Below, one piece after another: positions 43,850 to 55,200 of a stretch of DNA of 64,000 bases. A program made the position numbers and the translations under genes. The notes beneath the pieces were generated by a model. The model was given only the letters and a program-made list of their open reading frames with translations, was not told the origin of the DNA and did no database searches. The DNA lies in the NCBI GenBank assembly GCA_029960045.1, contig JASCOV010000009.1, positions 62,001 through 126,000 of the forward strand, written 5' to 3'. Each line of letters begins with the position of its first letter. Within the stretch, counting starts at the first letter, position 1. This stretch comes from Flavobacteriaceae bacterium PS02293 (GTDB lineage Bacteria; Bacteroidota; Bacteroidia; Flavobacteriales; Weeksellaceae).

Positions 43850-44734
43850 TTAATCATTATAAACCGAAGTTTTGTAGGCAATGATGGTATTTTTCATCAG
43901 CATTGCACGCGTCATTGGTCCTACTCCTCCCGGAACTGGTGTTATCCAATCGGCTTTTTCTGCACAACTATCAAAATCTACATCGCCGGCAAGATGATAG
44001 CCTTTTTCAGAATCATCTTCTACACGTGTAATACCAACATCTACGATCACTGCGCCTTTTTTGATCATATCTCCTTTTAGGAAATTAGGATCGCCTAAAG
44101 CTGTGATCACAATATCTGCCTTTTTTGTATATTCTTCTATATGTTCTGTGTAAGAGTGTGTTAGCGTTACGGTAGAATTTCCCGGGAAATCTTTTCTTCC
44201 CATCAGGATGCTCATTGGTTTCCCAACGATGCGGCTTCTTCCGATGATTACACAGTCTTTACCTTTTGTCTCGATATTATATCTTTCCAATAAGGTCAAA
44301 ATTCCAAATGGCGTTGCCGGCAAAAAGGTGTCCATTTCCAAAGCCATTTTTCCAAAATTCTCAGGATGAAAACCATCCACATCTTTTCTTGGATCAATAG
44401 CCATAATGATTTTTTCCTGATCAATCTGTTTTGGCAAAGGCAGCTGAACGATGAATCCATCTACCGCTTTTGATTTGTTAAGCTCATCAATTTTCTCCAA
44501 CAATTCAGATTCTGAAACTGTGCTTGGAAATTTGATTAAACTTGATTGGAATCCAACCTCCTCACAATCTTTCACTTTGCTGTTCACATAAGCTTTGCTT
44601 GCGCCATTGTTTCCAACCAGTATTGCCACCAAATGTGGTGCTCTTTTCTTATTGCCAAGGATTTTTTCAACCTCTTCTTTGATTTCAGCTTTTACCTCTT
44701 TTGAGACCTTGAGTCCATCTAGAATTTGTGCCAT
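43850..44734 (-). CDS. folD: Bifunctional methylenetetrahydrofolate dehydrogenase/cyclohydrolase
   Basis: FolD interconverts 5,10-methylene-, methenyl- and 10-formyl-tetrahydrofolate with NADP. The motifs are SKAYVNSKVKDCEEVGF with the catalytic Lys, VDGFIVQLPLPKQID, KDVDGFHPENFGKMA, IGRSRIVGKPMSILM for the cofactor, and DVDFDSCAEKADWITPVPGGVGPMTRAMLM. Its 294 residues are normal. It is first of a FolD-QueE pair on the minus strand with 75 nt between, possibly co-transcribed. Confidence 0.97.
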   Translation of the reverse strand: MAQILDGLKVSKEVKAEIKEEVEKILGNKKRAPHLVAILVGNNGASKAYVNSKVKDCEEVGFQSSLIKFPSTVSESELLEKIDELNKSKAVDGFIVQLPLPKQIDQEKIIMAIDPRKDVDGFHPENFGKMALEMDTFLPATPFGILTLLERYNIETKGKDCVIIGRSRIVGKPMSILMGRKDFPGNSTVTLTHSYTEHIEEYTKKADIVITALGDPNFLKGDMIKKGAVIVDVGITRVEDDSEKGYHLAGDVDFDSCAEKADWITPVPGGVGPMTRAMLMKNTIIAYKTSVYND

Positions 44735-44805
44735 TTTTTCTTTCTTTTTACTTTTAGATTTATTTGAAAAATGAAGTGTTCCTTTCCCAACACCCCACTT
44801 ATTTT

Positions 44806-46506
<1,701 letters not shown>

Positions 46507-46644
46507 TCAACAACTTCCTTTTAAATTAGTTTTAACATCATATTCAAAAACCCGACAACAATAGAAAAACTAATAAATTACACATCACTAACTCTGATAC
46601 ACCTATTATGATCTTCAATCATTTAAGATATATTTTTCTCCAAA

Positions 46645-46680
46645 AATAAACGAGGATAGATAATTCTACCCTCGTTATTT
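46645..46680 (-). terminator. Second terminator downstream of the Rhs locus
   Basis: AACGAGGATAGA and TCTACCCTCGTT form a stem with one bulge around TAAT; on the minus strand TTTATTTTT follows. It is about 120 nt beyond the first terminator. The sequence between the two carries no convincing gene. Confidence 0.7.
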
Positions 46681-46796
46681 ATATTCTTCAATTACTATTT
46701 TAATTGATTTTCAATAAGTTAACATTTAAAATCATTGCCATCACTAACTTTGGAACATTACCCAATCTTGCAAACGTTTTACAAGGTATATAAAAC

Positions 46797-46830
46797 AGAA
46801 AAACCCTCGCATTTTGCGAGGGTTTTTTGT
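46797..46830. terminator. Terminator directly after the orphan immunity gene
   Basis: AAACCCTCGC and GCGAGGGTTT pair perfectly over 10 bp around ATTTT-type loop bases, with T-runs on both strands (TTTTTTG plus; TTTTTCTGTTTT minus). It starts about 10 nt past the stop of the 122-residue gene. Confidence 0.88.
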
Positions 46831-46839
46831 TTATGGATT

Positions 46840-47208
46840 TTAATATTCAATATTTTCTTCTATTATTTTGACAGTCTCTCCCTCAAAAACATATTTGTAA
46901 ACCAATTCATACCAATCTTTTCCATCAGATGTGTTATAAATTATAATCACATCACCAATGTCTTTAATTTTGGCATCTACACATACAGCCCCAAACTCTG
47001 TATTACCTTCCTCGAAGTCTTTGATAATAGTGCTTACTAAAAAATCTCTCATTTTAGTAGAGTCCAAACTTTCATCATAAGTTGCTAAATCTATCCATTC
47101 GTTGTTTTTGTATATAACTCCAAATGGTGCAAACTCTTTTATCTCTGTTAGGAATTTTTTTGCTCTATTTACAATGTTGGTAATTCCTTCTATATATATT
47201 TCTGACAT
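46840..47208 (-). CDS. Putative immunity protein for the orphan Rhs nuclease tip, 122 aa
   Basis: This small acidic cytosolic protein has a helical start (NIVNRAKKFLTEIKEFAPFG) and beta-rich end (FGAVCVDAKIKDIGDVIIIYN, WYELVYKYVFEGETVKII). It starts 12 nt after the stop of the orphan toxin tip. Position after a polymorphic-toxin tip, small size, acidity and a terminator right behind it are the usual signs of an immunity gene. The sequence is not one I recognise, so the role is inferred from context. Confidence 0.65.
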   Translation of the reverse strand: MSEIYIEGITNIVNRAKKFLTEIKEFAPFGVIYKNNEWIDLATYDESLDSTKMRDFLVSTIIKDFEEGNTEFGAVCVDAKIKDIGDVIIIYNTSDGKDWYELVYKYVFEGETVKIIEENIEY

Positions 47209-47220
47209 TTTATTAGTTTA

Positions 47221-47967
47221 TTATGCACAATTTGGATTATTCTTACACCAATCAACTTTTTTTGGCTGAGGGAATAAAACTGGTGCAGGACGTGGTGCTT
47301 TTCTAGTATTGTCGATTACTGGTGCTGGAGGAGTTGGAGGAGTTATATTGTAAGGTTGAATTTCTATTCCAGATTTTTTTAACGGGTCAGTTAATTTAGC
47401 ATCTTTGTTAATCCTTAAAATTAATCTTCCATTTTTAGACAAGGCATCTTGTAGTCTTAATTGTCTTGTTAAAGATTGACTTTTTACATTTTTTATTTCA
47501 ACGTTTCTTCCAACTTCTGTAGTTCCATCTGGTATTGTTTCGCCCTTTTCACCTGTCTTCGGGTCAATAGCTTCATATTTTCTAGTATTTTTCGTTACCG
47601 CTTGTCCTTCCTCATTCATTTTCGCAATCTGTTCAGGCTCAATCCTTCTACCTCTATTAAAAGCTTCTTGAGATTTAGATATTGACTCTGATGCTTTAGT
47701 TAAAGCTTCTGCAACAGGGCTAGGTCTTACATTCGACCCTCCTTCAAAAAGAGGTGTAAATCTGACAAGACTACCTAAACCAAAAAACATACAACAGCTT
47801 TCATCTCCACTAGTGTCTATCACATCTTCCGGTTCCATTCCTGTCGGGTCGGTATTTCGGATTGGGTTGTTGAACGCATAAGCATACGGCGACATCCAAG
47901 GCATTTTCTCAGCAAGCGGGGTACTTATAGTTCTTATAAATTGAAGAGTTATTTTGCTGTAGGATAG
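47221..47967 (-). CDS. Displaced Rhs tip: core fragment plus restriction-endonuclease-fold toxin
   Basis: The frame is open from 47967, just after a TGA, and the first ATG is at 47904. It begins with only the last ~40 residues of an Rhs core (TPLAEKMPWMSPYAYAFNNPIRNTDPTGM), so it is a displaced tip without its shell. The toxin domain has RKYEAIDPKTGEKG, then VEIKNVKSQSLTRQLRLQDAL with the E-x-K of a restriction-endonuclease fold (E136, K138 counted from 47904), then NGRLILRINKDAKLTDPL. That matches Tox-REase-7-like domains as I recall them. A Pro-rich tail ends in WCKNNPNCA. The likely target is nucleic acid. It may be silent unless recombined or translated from an internal start. Confidence 0.72.
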   Translation of the reverse strand, partial: LSYSKITLQFIRTISTPLAEKMPWMSPYAYAFNNPIRNTDPTGMEPEDVIDTSGDESCCMFFGLGSLVRFTPLFEGGSNVRPSPVAEALTKASESISKSQEAFNRGRRIEPEQIAKMNEEGQAVTKNTRKYEAIDPKTGEKGETIPDGTTEVGRNVEIKNVKSQSLTRQLRLQDALSKNGRLILRINKDAKLTDPLKKSGIEIQPYNITPPTPPAPVIDNTRKAPRPAPVLFPQPKKVDWCKNNPNCA

Positions 47968-48659
47968 TCAATATTAAATCGTTTTACATATTCAGAAGAT
48001 AGTATTTTTCTTTTATGGTTACGATTCTTAAGTATTTTCTTGCTATCATGCATATCAATATATTTTAGCAAAATAACATTTGTAAATGCAATTAGGGTTG
48101 AACAATCCAAATTTTTATTAATAAAATTATAATCGTTTATAATTTTATTATTGATCAAAATAGCATAAGGTTTCTGTGAAGAATTTCTTAGAAAATTATT
48201 TCTAGTTTTAGTCATAATTTCTCCTGATAAATTATTTATAATATTTGATTCTGAAGAAGTAATATTAAACTCATAATATCCTTTCTGATTTTCTGGATAA
48301 TAAATATTTGCTATTACTTTTCTATGTTTATATAAAATATCGTATTCATATTTTTTATTGCTTACAAAATTGGTTTCATATTGTAATTGTGATATTGCAA
48401 CAGAATCAATATCACAATTTATGGAATTAAAAAAATAATTTTCATATCCTAAATCTTTCTCATCATTGGATAATTTTTTATAAAAATTTGAACTATTGTT
48501 CAAAATGTATATAACATCCTTATTTTGTATTTTATATTCAAAATAATTACCTTGTCGTTTATAAAATATTTTTATATTTTCATTAATATTTAATACGAGT
48601 ATCATCGCTAACAAGGCTAAAGCCGTCAATAGCATTATTAATATCTTTTTGTTGAACAT
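47949..48659 (-). CDS. Membrane-anchored putative immunity protein of the resident Rhs tip, 236 aa
   Basis: One N-terminal membrane segment (ILIMLLTALALLAMILVLNI) is followed by a ~210-residue domain, probably outside the cytoplasm. The domain is rich in Asn, Lys, Tyr and Ile (YFEYKIQNKDVIYILNNSSNFYKK, IANIYYPENQKGYYEFNITSS). The ATG at 48659 lies 77 nt inside the Rhs gene; later starts at 48635 or 48605 would still overlap. The overlap with a toxin tip argues for immunity. A membrane anchor suggests the toxin acts in the periplasm or at the membrane. No family is recognised. Confidence 0.6.
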   Translation of the reverse strand: MFNKKILIMLLTALALLAMILVLNINENIKIFYKRQGNYFEYKIQNKDVIYILNNSSNFYKKLSNDEKDLGYENYFFNSINCDIDSVAISQLQYETNFVSNKKYEYDILYKHRKVIANIYYPENQKGYYEFNITSSESNIINNLSGEIMTKTRNNFLRNSSQKPYAILINNKIINDYNFINKNLDCSTLIAFTNVILLKYIDMHDSKKILKNRNHKRKILSSEYVKRFNIDYPTAK

Positions 48660-51600
48660 CTTTATTAATTGAGTTATAATATTGATTTAATATTGGAGAA
48701 ATATATGTGTTCCTAGCATTACGAGTTACTTTTTCTTGATAATGCTCAAAAATACCATAATAATCATCATTATTTTCAGCAGTATAGCCTAAGCTCTGTA
48801 GAAATTTAGTGGGTTTTGCAAAATACCCTGAACTCAAATTTAGTTTCTTGTCATCAGCAAAGTCTAAACTTTTGGGGAGAGCATGAATAGATATTTCGTG
48901 CCCCATACTTTCAATACCATTTCCTATAAATTCATTTCCATTTCCTATTGATATCTTATTAACAAGTCTTCCATTTTCTATTTTGCTATCGGTTGTCCCT
49001 GAAGCACTCATTACGGTTACATTAGTATCTAACTTTAAATCAACACCTGCTTTATGTAAGTCACCGTCTTTTGTAAATTTGACCCCCCCTACAACATCTC
49101 CTGCTTTTGCAAATCTTGATAATAAGTCATAACCCGTTTTTGTATGTGCAAATTCATTCAAAGCCATTTTATTTTTTGCATCTGCTGTTTTATTAAATTC
49201 TTTAGGGTCAATCTGAAATCTACCATCAGGATCAATAAATTTCATAGGATTGTCAGCAACATAAGTATAAGTTGACCACCTTCTTGATTTCTCCGCCAAC
49301 GGATCGACAACACCCCATCTCCCGATGTCCGCCATATACATCCTCGCTCCGTAATCATACATTCCCGTTTCCTGAAGTTCCTTGCCGTTATACTTATAAT
49401 TCTTATAAGTCGCACTAGGATTAAACAACTGTGCTGATCCTTTTGCCGGTGGATTGATAAAGTTTAATCCAAACGGATAATAATCATTGCTGTCTTCTGT
49501 AAAAAGATCGTTATTCTCATCCCTACCATAGTTCAATCTCGTATTTCCTAAGTAATCCTTGTATTGGTAAATATACCTAAAATTATCAAAATCATAAAAC
49601 CCTTCTGCTGTGGAAAAGAAGTTAGGTGCAGACTCCATTGCCCCGATAGGTCCTCCCGGACCTCCCGGATCTACTATTGCCTTGTCGGCTAATTCAAACG
49701 ACTCCCTTTGTCCTGCTACAGACATCTCTTCAGCCGCAGGGGTTTCTTGAAGTGCTATAACAATATCCGGTGTATAAGGCGTAGTATAAACAAATCCATC
49801 CAGATACCAAGTTTCAATATTCTGTCCATTCACTTCAAAACTCTTATGAACTTTAGTCCCATCAGCTCTATAGGTATAGGTCACAGGCTGATTATTCTTA
49901 ACAATCACCTGTGGTAAATTCAAATAATTGTAAGTAATATTCTGGGTAATATTTTTATCAGGCATCGTCAGCATATTGCCATTACTGTCATAGGTGTTAA
50001 TTCCGCCACCTCCGGGATATCCGCTCACGTTGGCAACTCCACCTTCATTATCTGTGATTCTTTGAAGTCTGTTACTTAATTCATTATTCTCGTAATAATA
50101 AATCAAATTATCAACAGGATTAAAAGTTGTACCTGTCCTTGGTCTTGCATTACGTTTTAGCGTTTTGATATTTCCATTGATATCATAAGTCAACTCTTCA
50201 TTAAAATATTTGGAATCGGTAGTTGTCGTTTCATTAAAGGTTTTGTAATTCCCCTTTCTGAGACGGTTAAGATCATCATAGGTATATTCGTAACGGTTAA
50301 AATTATTAGCGGCATAAGTCCAGTCAATTTCAGAGATATTACCATTGTATTTTTTGATGGTTGTATTGGCTGGATCATTATACTTGATCTTATAAGAAAA
50401 CAGTTTACCAATATCCAGCTTACCCTCGTTATTCAGGTTGATACCTGTCATCCATCCTCTGATGTTGTAATTGTATTTGATGCTTTGCAGTGGAGGTAAT
50501 ACCTCATTAAAACTAGCATCGGATCGTGCGCCTACTTTTTTAGTATCAAGTCTACCTAATTCATCGTAAGTATTGTCTGCCAAAAGTTCCTTCGAAGTTT
50601 TTCCTTCAACTTCGTGGTAATGTTTTTGCAGACGGTTCTGATGATCATAAAAGAAGTCTTCTATAATATGAATAGGGGATTCTAATGGCACTTTATTATG
50701 CCATGTTTCAGAATGCTTCACCACACCTGCAAAGTCCAGTTTCATTTCTACTCTGGTTCTTCCATTAAGATGATTGATACTTGTTGTTCCAATCATCCTA
50801 CCCTTATTATCATAATAGCTGTAATTCTTTGTCCATTTATCATCATTGATATTCTTCGTCATCGTTGCAAGTGGAAGTGATTTGGTTGAACGTCCCAAAC
50901 CGTCATAAGCTGCCAAAAGTATTGGTTCATTCTGGATTTTATTGTCAGTGGGTAATGGTGTTCCTGTTGGATAAGTATCATAGTAGTTGACAGACAGAAC
51001 AGTATTGATATCTACAAATAAGGTATTGGTGTAATAAATACGTGATCCACTCATATTAAAACCTGTACTATTGCGCTCTTCTGTAATGACAGCACCTCCT
51101 GCTTGATTCTGCATACTTTCTCGGCTTCCACCTGGGATAAAACCTGTATAGGCAACTCTTCCAAATTTATCATATTTGGTGATCATCCATTTAGCACCGT
51201 TTTCAGGTCTTCTCATCTCGGAGTCCTGAGTCATTATCAAACGGTCTGCTTTATCGTAAACCAAATACTCCCAGCCTTTACCCGGAAGTTTCTTCTCTAC
51301 CAATCTGTTTTGACCATCATAATTATATTGGTAACAAAGATTACTAATAATTGCATTAGCACCATTTTGTGGATCACTGATAGTCTGAACTGAGTTCGCT
51401 CGAAAATCAGCCGATGCCAATGGTGAGATTACAAATGCTAATTGATTATACTCATTATAAACATAATAAGTGTCAACAAACTGTCCTGCTGGTTGCGGTG
51501 CTAATGAAACTCCCATATCCGCCGGTTCAGCAACACTGACTCCTCCAATCACTTTTCTTACCAATAATACTTGTCCTTCTCCATTCTTGAACTCATAAGT

Positions 51601-52260
51601 TGTTTTTCCATCTTCATCTGATACTTTATTTTTATAAAGTTTTGACGCAGCATAAAAACCATCCACCTTAAGTTCATAAGTATAAAAAGCACCGTTACGT
51701 GTTCGGGTATCAGTGGTAAACTTCAGAACATCTGTGGAATTATTAGTTTGGTAATCATAATTTAGGGGATGAGTCTGCCAATCAGAACCAGGCTGAACTT
51801 GTTGCTGGATTCTATCTAATGGAGAGTTCTCTAATACTTTTCTGGAATAAATTTTTTCAGTCGACGCATAGATAGAGGTAGGACTGGCAACTGGAAATGC
51901 GTTTCCATCAGTTGAACAATCTGAACTCTGAGTGTAAATCCCACCATCTTTGCTAATATCTTGTGGAATAGCCATATAATCCCTTGCCTGTCTTCCAAAA
52001 CAGTCATAAATAATAGGAGTCACCAAATCATTAGTAGGTGTTTTACCTGCCTTAATAGCTATAGTTTGTTTAGGTCGACCTAAACCGTCAAAATATGTAA
52101 CCGTTTCTGCTCCTTTAGCAGATGTATTTGATGAAGTAACAGGTACGAAATATGTTTTGCTATAAACGTAATTTTCGGCGTCAGTCAGCTGGCTATGGTA
52201 CAGGCTGAATCCTGATACAAATAATAACAGGCTCAGTGTATTTTTTAATAGGTTGCTCAT
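48583..52260 (-). CDS. DUF6443 Rhs-repeat protein with variable C-terminal toxin tip, 1225 aa
   Basis: I chose the start at 52260 (MSNLLKNTLSLLLFVSGFSLYHSQ, a Sec signal), 8 nt after the upstream stop. DUF6443 follows (LTDAENYVYSKTYFVPVTS, VTYFDGLGRPKQTIAIKAG). Next comes a long series of YD/Rhs repeats and the conserved core end (YKYNGKELQETGMYDYGARMYMADIGRWGVVDPLAEK, TYVADNPMKFIDPDGR near 1013). The last ~212 residues are the variable tip, with GHEISIHALP at 1120-1129 (H1121, E1122, H1126), a possible metal site of HExxxH spacing. The shell would encase and release the tip. The putative immunity gene overlaps its 3' end. Confidence 0.88.
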   Translation of the reverse strand: MSNLLKNTLSLLLFVSGFSLYHSQLTDAENYVYSKTYFVPVTSSNTSAKGAETVTYFDGLGRPKQTIAIKAGKTPTNDLVTPIIYDCFGRQARDYMAIPQDISKDGGIYTQSSDCSTDGNAFPVASPTSIYASTEKIYSRKVLENSPLDRIQQQVQPGSDWQTHPLNYDYQTNNSTDVLKFTTDTRTRNGAFYTYELKVDGFYAASKLYKNKVSDEDGKTTYEFKNGEGQVLLVRKVIGGVSVAEPADMGVSLAPQPAGQFVDTYYVYNEYNQLAFVISPLASADFRANSVQTISDPQNGANAIISNLCYQYNYDGQNRLVEKKLPGKGWEYLVYDKADRLIMTQDSEMRRPENGAKWMITKYDKFGRVAYTGFIPGGSRESMQNQAGGAVITEERNSTGFNMSGSRIYYTNTLFVDINTVLSVNYYDTYPTGTPLPTDNKIQNEPILLAAYDGLGRSTKSLPLATMTKNINDDKWTKNYSYYDNKGRMIGTTSINHLNGRTRVEMKLDFAGVVKHSETWHNKVPLESPIHIIEDFFYDHQNRLQKHYHEVEGKTSKELLADNTYDELGRLDTKKVGARSDASFNEVLPPLQSIKYNYNIRGWMTGINLNNEGKLDIGKLFSYKIKYNDPANTTIKKYNGNISEIDWTYAANNFNRYEYTYDDLNRLRKGNYKTFNETTTTDSKYFNEELTYDINGNIKTLKRNARPRTGTTFNPVDNLIYYYENNELSNRLQRITDNEGGVANVSGYPGGGGINTYDSNGNMLTMPDKNITQNITYNYLNLPQVIVKNNQPVTYTYRADGTKVHKSFEVNGQNIETWYLDGFVYTTPYTPDIVIALQETPAAEEMSVAGQRESFELADKAIVDPGGPGGPIGAMESAPNFFSTAEGFYDFDNFRYIYQYKDYLGNTRLNYGRDENNDLFTEDSNDYYPFGLNFINPPAKGSAQLFNPSATYKNYKYNGKELQETGMYDYGARMYMADIGRWGVVDPLAEKSRRWSTYTYVADNPMKFIDPDGRFQIDPKEFNKTADAKNKMALNEFAHTKTGYDLLSRFAKAGDVVGGVKFTKDGDLHKAGVDLKLDTNVTVMSASGTTDSKIENGRLVNKISIGNGNEFIGNGIESMGHEISIHALPKSLDFADDKKLNLSSGYFAKPTKFLQSLGYTAENNDDYYGIFEHYQEKVTRNARNTYISPILNQYYNSINKDVQQKDINNAIDGFSLVSDDTRIKY

Positions 52261-52267
52261 TGGGGTT

Positions 52268-55200
52268 TTATTTATCATATTCAAATACAAATCCTACGGA
52301 ATCACCTGCATTTATCCAAGATGATGCACTTATGGTTATATCTCCACTACTCAAAACTTTTAAAGTCCAAGTAGTTCCATTTAGAACTTTTGTAAATGTT
52401 TTTGTGCTATTTGGAGCGCATGTATTTATTGTTCCTATAATTATTAGCCCATGTGCTTCCTCTAGGAAAGTAACATTTACAGTTGCTGAAAAATGATTTG
52501 TAGATGTTTCTTGAATTACAGCCGATGCATCTACTAAATTGGGGTTATTAGGTACCAACCTACATATATGTGTACAATTAGCATTATTATTGGTAATATT
52601 TTGTCCATTTTCGTTTATATCATCTTGCGCTTGTTGATTTGCATCTTCCTTATTAATAATTGATGAATACTTATTAGCTGGAACTACATAATTAAAAGCT
52701 CCTCCAATATAATCCAAACCACAATTGTTACGATAAAATATCTTACTACGCTCATCATTGTAAAACGTTATAGTATTATAATTATATTTAAATTCTTTAA
52801 TAATATTTTTTTCTGCGTCTAAAATTCTTTCCAATCTATTGGCAGTATCGTATATGTAATTTTGCCTGATACCATTGGGAGGGGTGATACTTCTAACGCC
52901 AATCAAGGGATCGTAGGTATAGGTCGTGATTTGATAATCTGCTAACATAGCGTCTTTTCTAAAAACATCAAAAGCAGCTAAAATGACAGACTCGTCACTT
53001 CTAGGAGCTAATGTGGCATCAGTATCAGACGCATTGATAATAGAAATAGTAGAATCTAATGAACTTACCTGTGAATATTTTGCCCCTTCTATCTTGGCAA
53101 TTGGCTTGGTCTTATTATAGCCCCAGATGACGGTTACAGGGACGCCTGACCTGGTAGTATATTGAGTTATATTACTAAAGTCGCCATAACTGTCGATAGT
53201 AATATTCTTATCCGTTGAAGAAGAGGTATCCAAGAGTGTATTTCCAAAATTAGAATATATATATTTTGGAAGATATCTCGTGTTCAATTCTTCTGGAGAT
53301 AGATCAACTGGAGCATATATGGTTTTTTCCTCCGTTACTTTGTTATTATTCTTATATTGAATCCTGCCTAAAGAGATCGAAGTCATATTCTTGTTAATCA
53401 TTGTTTGATCAAATATAGTCGGGCTTGTAATATCTTTTAAATACGATATATTCTCTCTTAAAATATTACCATTTGAATCCGTTATTTGATTTTCGTTCAA
53501 ATTAAGATGGTTAGTACCTGTAAAAAAGTTTTCTTTTACAACTTTTAAAGAATCACTTCCATAATAATTTGTTGTAATCTGTTTTTTAAGATTGGAGGAA
53601 TTGAAGTATTTTTTATATCCTTGTACCCAATTACCACTTAGATGATTAATAGCGACATAATTATTGTTATCTTTTAAGTTATTGGGGTTAAAATCAATGT
53701 TATCGGTGTATTCATATTCTTCCTTCTTAAGAGGTGTTGTGCCGCCTTCTTTATAAAATAAATCTTTTTTAAGTTTTCCCCGCATTATACTTTTGTCAAT
53801 CCCGAATAAATTCCTGAAATTCTTATATAAATTTTCAGGATAAACTGGATATGTTCCTGAAGATGGTGGATTATCAAAATAATTTTTGATATTTGAAGTA
53901 TCAGGATTTAATATATCGGGAGTATCTTGATAACTGTAAAAATTATGTTCAATATAGCCTTTATTCTTATCTATTTCGAAAACTTTGGAATAACCTATAT
54001 TATAACTATCCAAGCTATTTTGTTGAACATTTGAACTACTCTTTAAAAATAAATTTTGATAAAAAGTACCGTCATTTGATTTCCATTCAATAAAATAAAT
54101 ATATCTCGGCCAATTCATCAGAATACCAGAAGATGCTGCTCCATTTAATGTAGTTGTATAACGATATTCTTTTTCATTCGTCAAACCTCCATTTTCTGAA
54201 TAATCATATTGTTTTTTAATTCTTGCTCCACCTATATATCCTGTATTGTTGGTTAAAGTTGGAAGAAAAGCACTTCCGGATGTGCGTTCAATCCTTTTTC
54301 CATAGGACGGCGATTCATATTCAAAAGTTGTATAACCATTTGTTGGATAAGTTATTTTACTTAGAAGAGCTACATTATATAGATTTGTATTTGGCTCTCT
54401 AATCGTACCATTTAGTGTGTAGTCTCCAGTTATAGAATTATAACTGTCATAAGCTAATAAAGAAGAATTGCCTTCATTTCCGTTCCAAAATCCCCAATGA
54501 TCTAAACCCTTAGTGTAATATTTAGGTAAATTACTTGTATTATAATATTCCATAGAATATTTTGAGTTCGACTTGGTATCAATTAAACTTGTAAGAAATG
54601 GTCTTTTGTAAGTTCCTCCTAAATTTGAATAATTAAATAAAAATTTTTTTATATCAATATTATTTTGTCTCAAGGAGATATAATCAATCACAAATTCATT
54701 GATAGGTTTTGTGACCGATTCAGTCTGTAAGATCGGATAACCTATATCCTTATAATTTATAAAGATGCTTCTACTGTCGAAAGTAACAGATTCCAATAAT
54801 GATTTTTTGATTAAGATATGGCTTTCTATTGATGTAGGGCTTGAGCCATAATTAGTCCAACAGCCAGCAAATCCTCCAGGGCAATTTTTTGTATATCCTG
54901 ATCGTGAACCATCTTGAAAAAAAGCATCTAAACTTACTATTTTTGAATTATTTGTCAAAGTATTGGCTATTGCATATGTACAAAAACCATCAATCAGATT
55001 ATCTTGAACGTAATTAAAAGTCACTGTTTTACCATTCTGGAAAATAATCTGTGAAATACTCCAGGCATTTACAGTGTAAAATCTTGAAGTCTCATCATGA
55101 TCAGGCCCATTGGCAGAATTTGAGGGATACGAGACTTCATATTTTGAAAAATCTCCCCCAAAATAATAAGTATTTCCCTGACCATCTTTAATTACAATCT

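Noticed and set aside
44770..44800. Terminator after pgi
   Set aside because: AAGTGTT and AACACCCCACTT can pair, but the stem is broken and the T-run weak. I did not list it as a supported feature.
46735..47040. Plus-strand frame of 101 codons over the first terminator and the immunity gene
   Set aside because: It reads through a strong terminator hairpin and antisense to a supported gene. The Phe/Tyr-rich product has no recognisable feature.
48583..52260. T6SS Rhs effector
   Set aside because: The protein has a Sec signal peptide and DUF6443. No PAAR domain, VgrG or T6SS gene is near, so a T6SS route is not supported.
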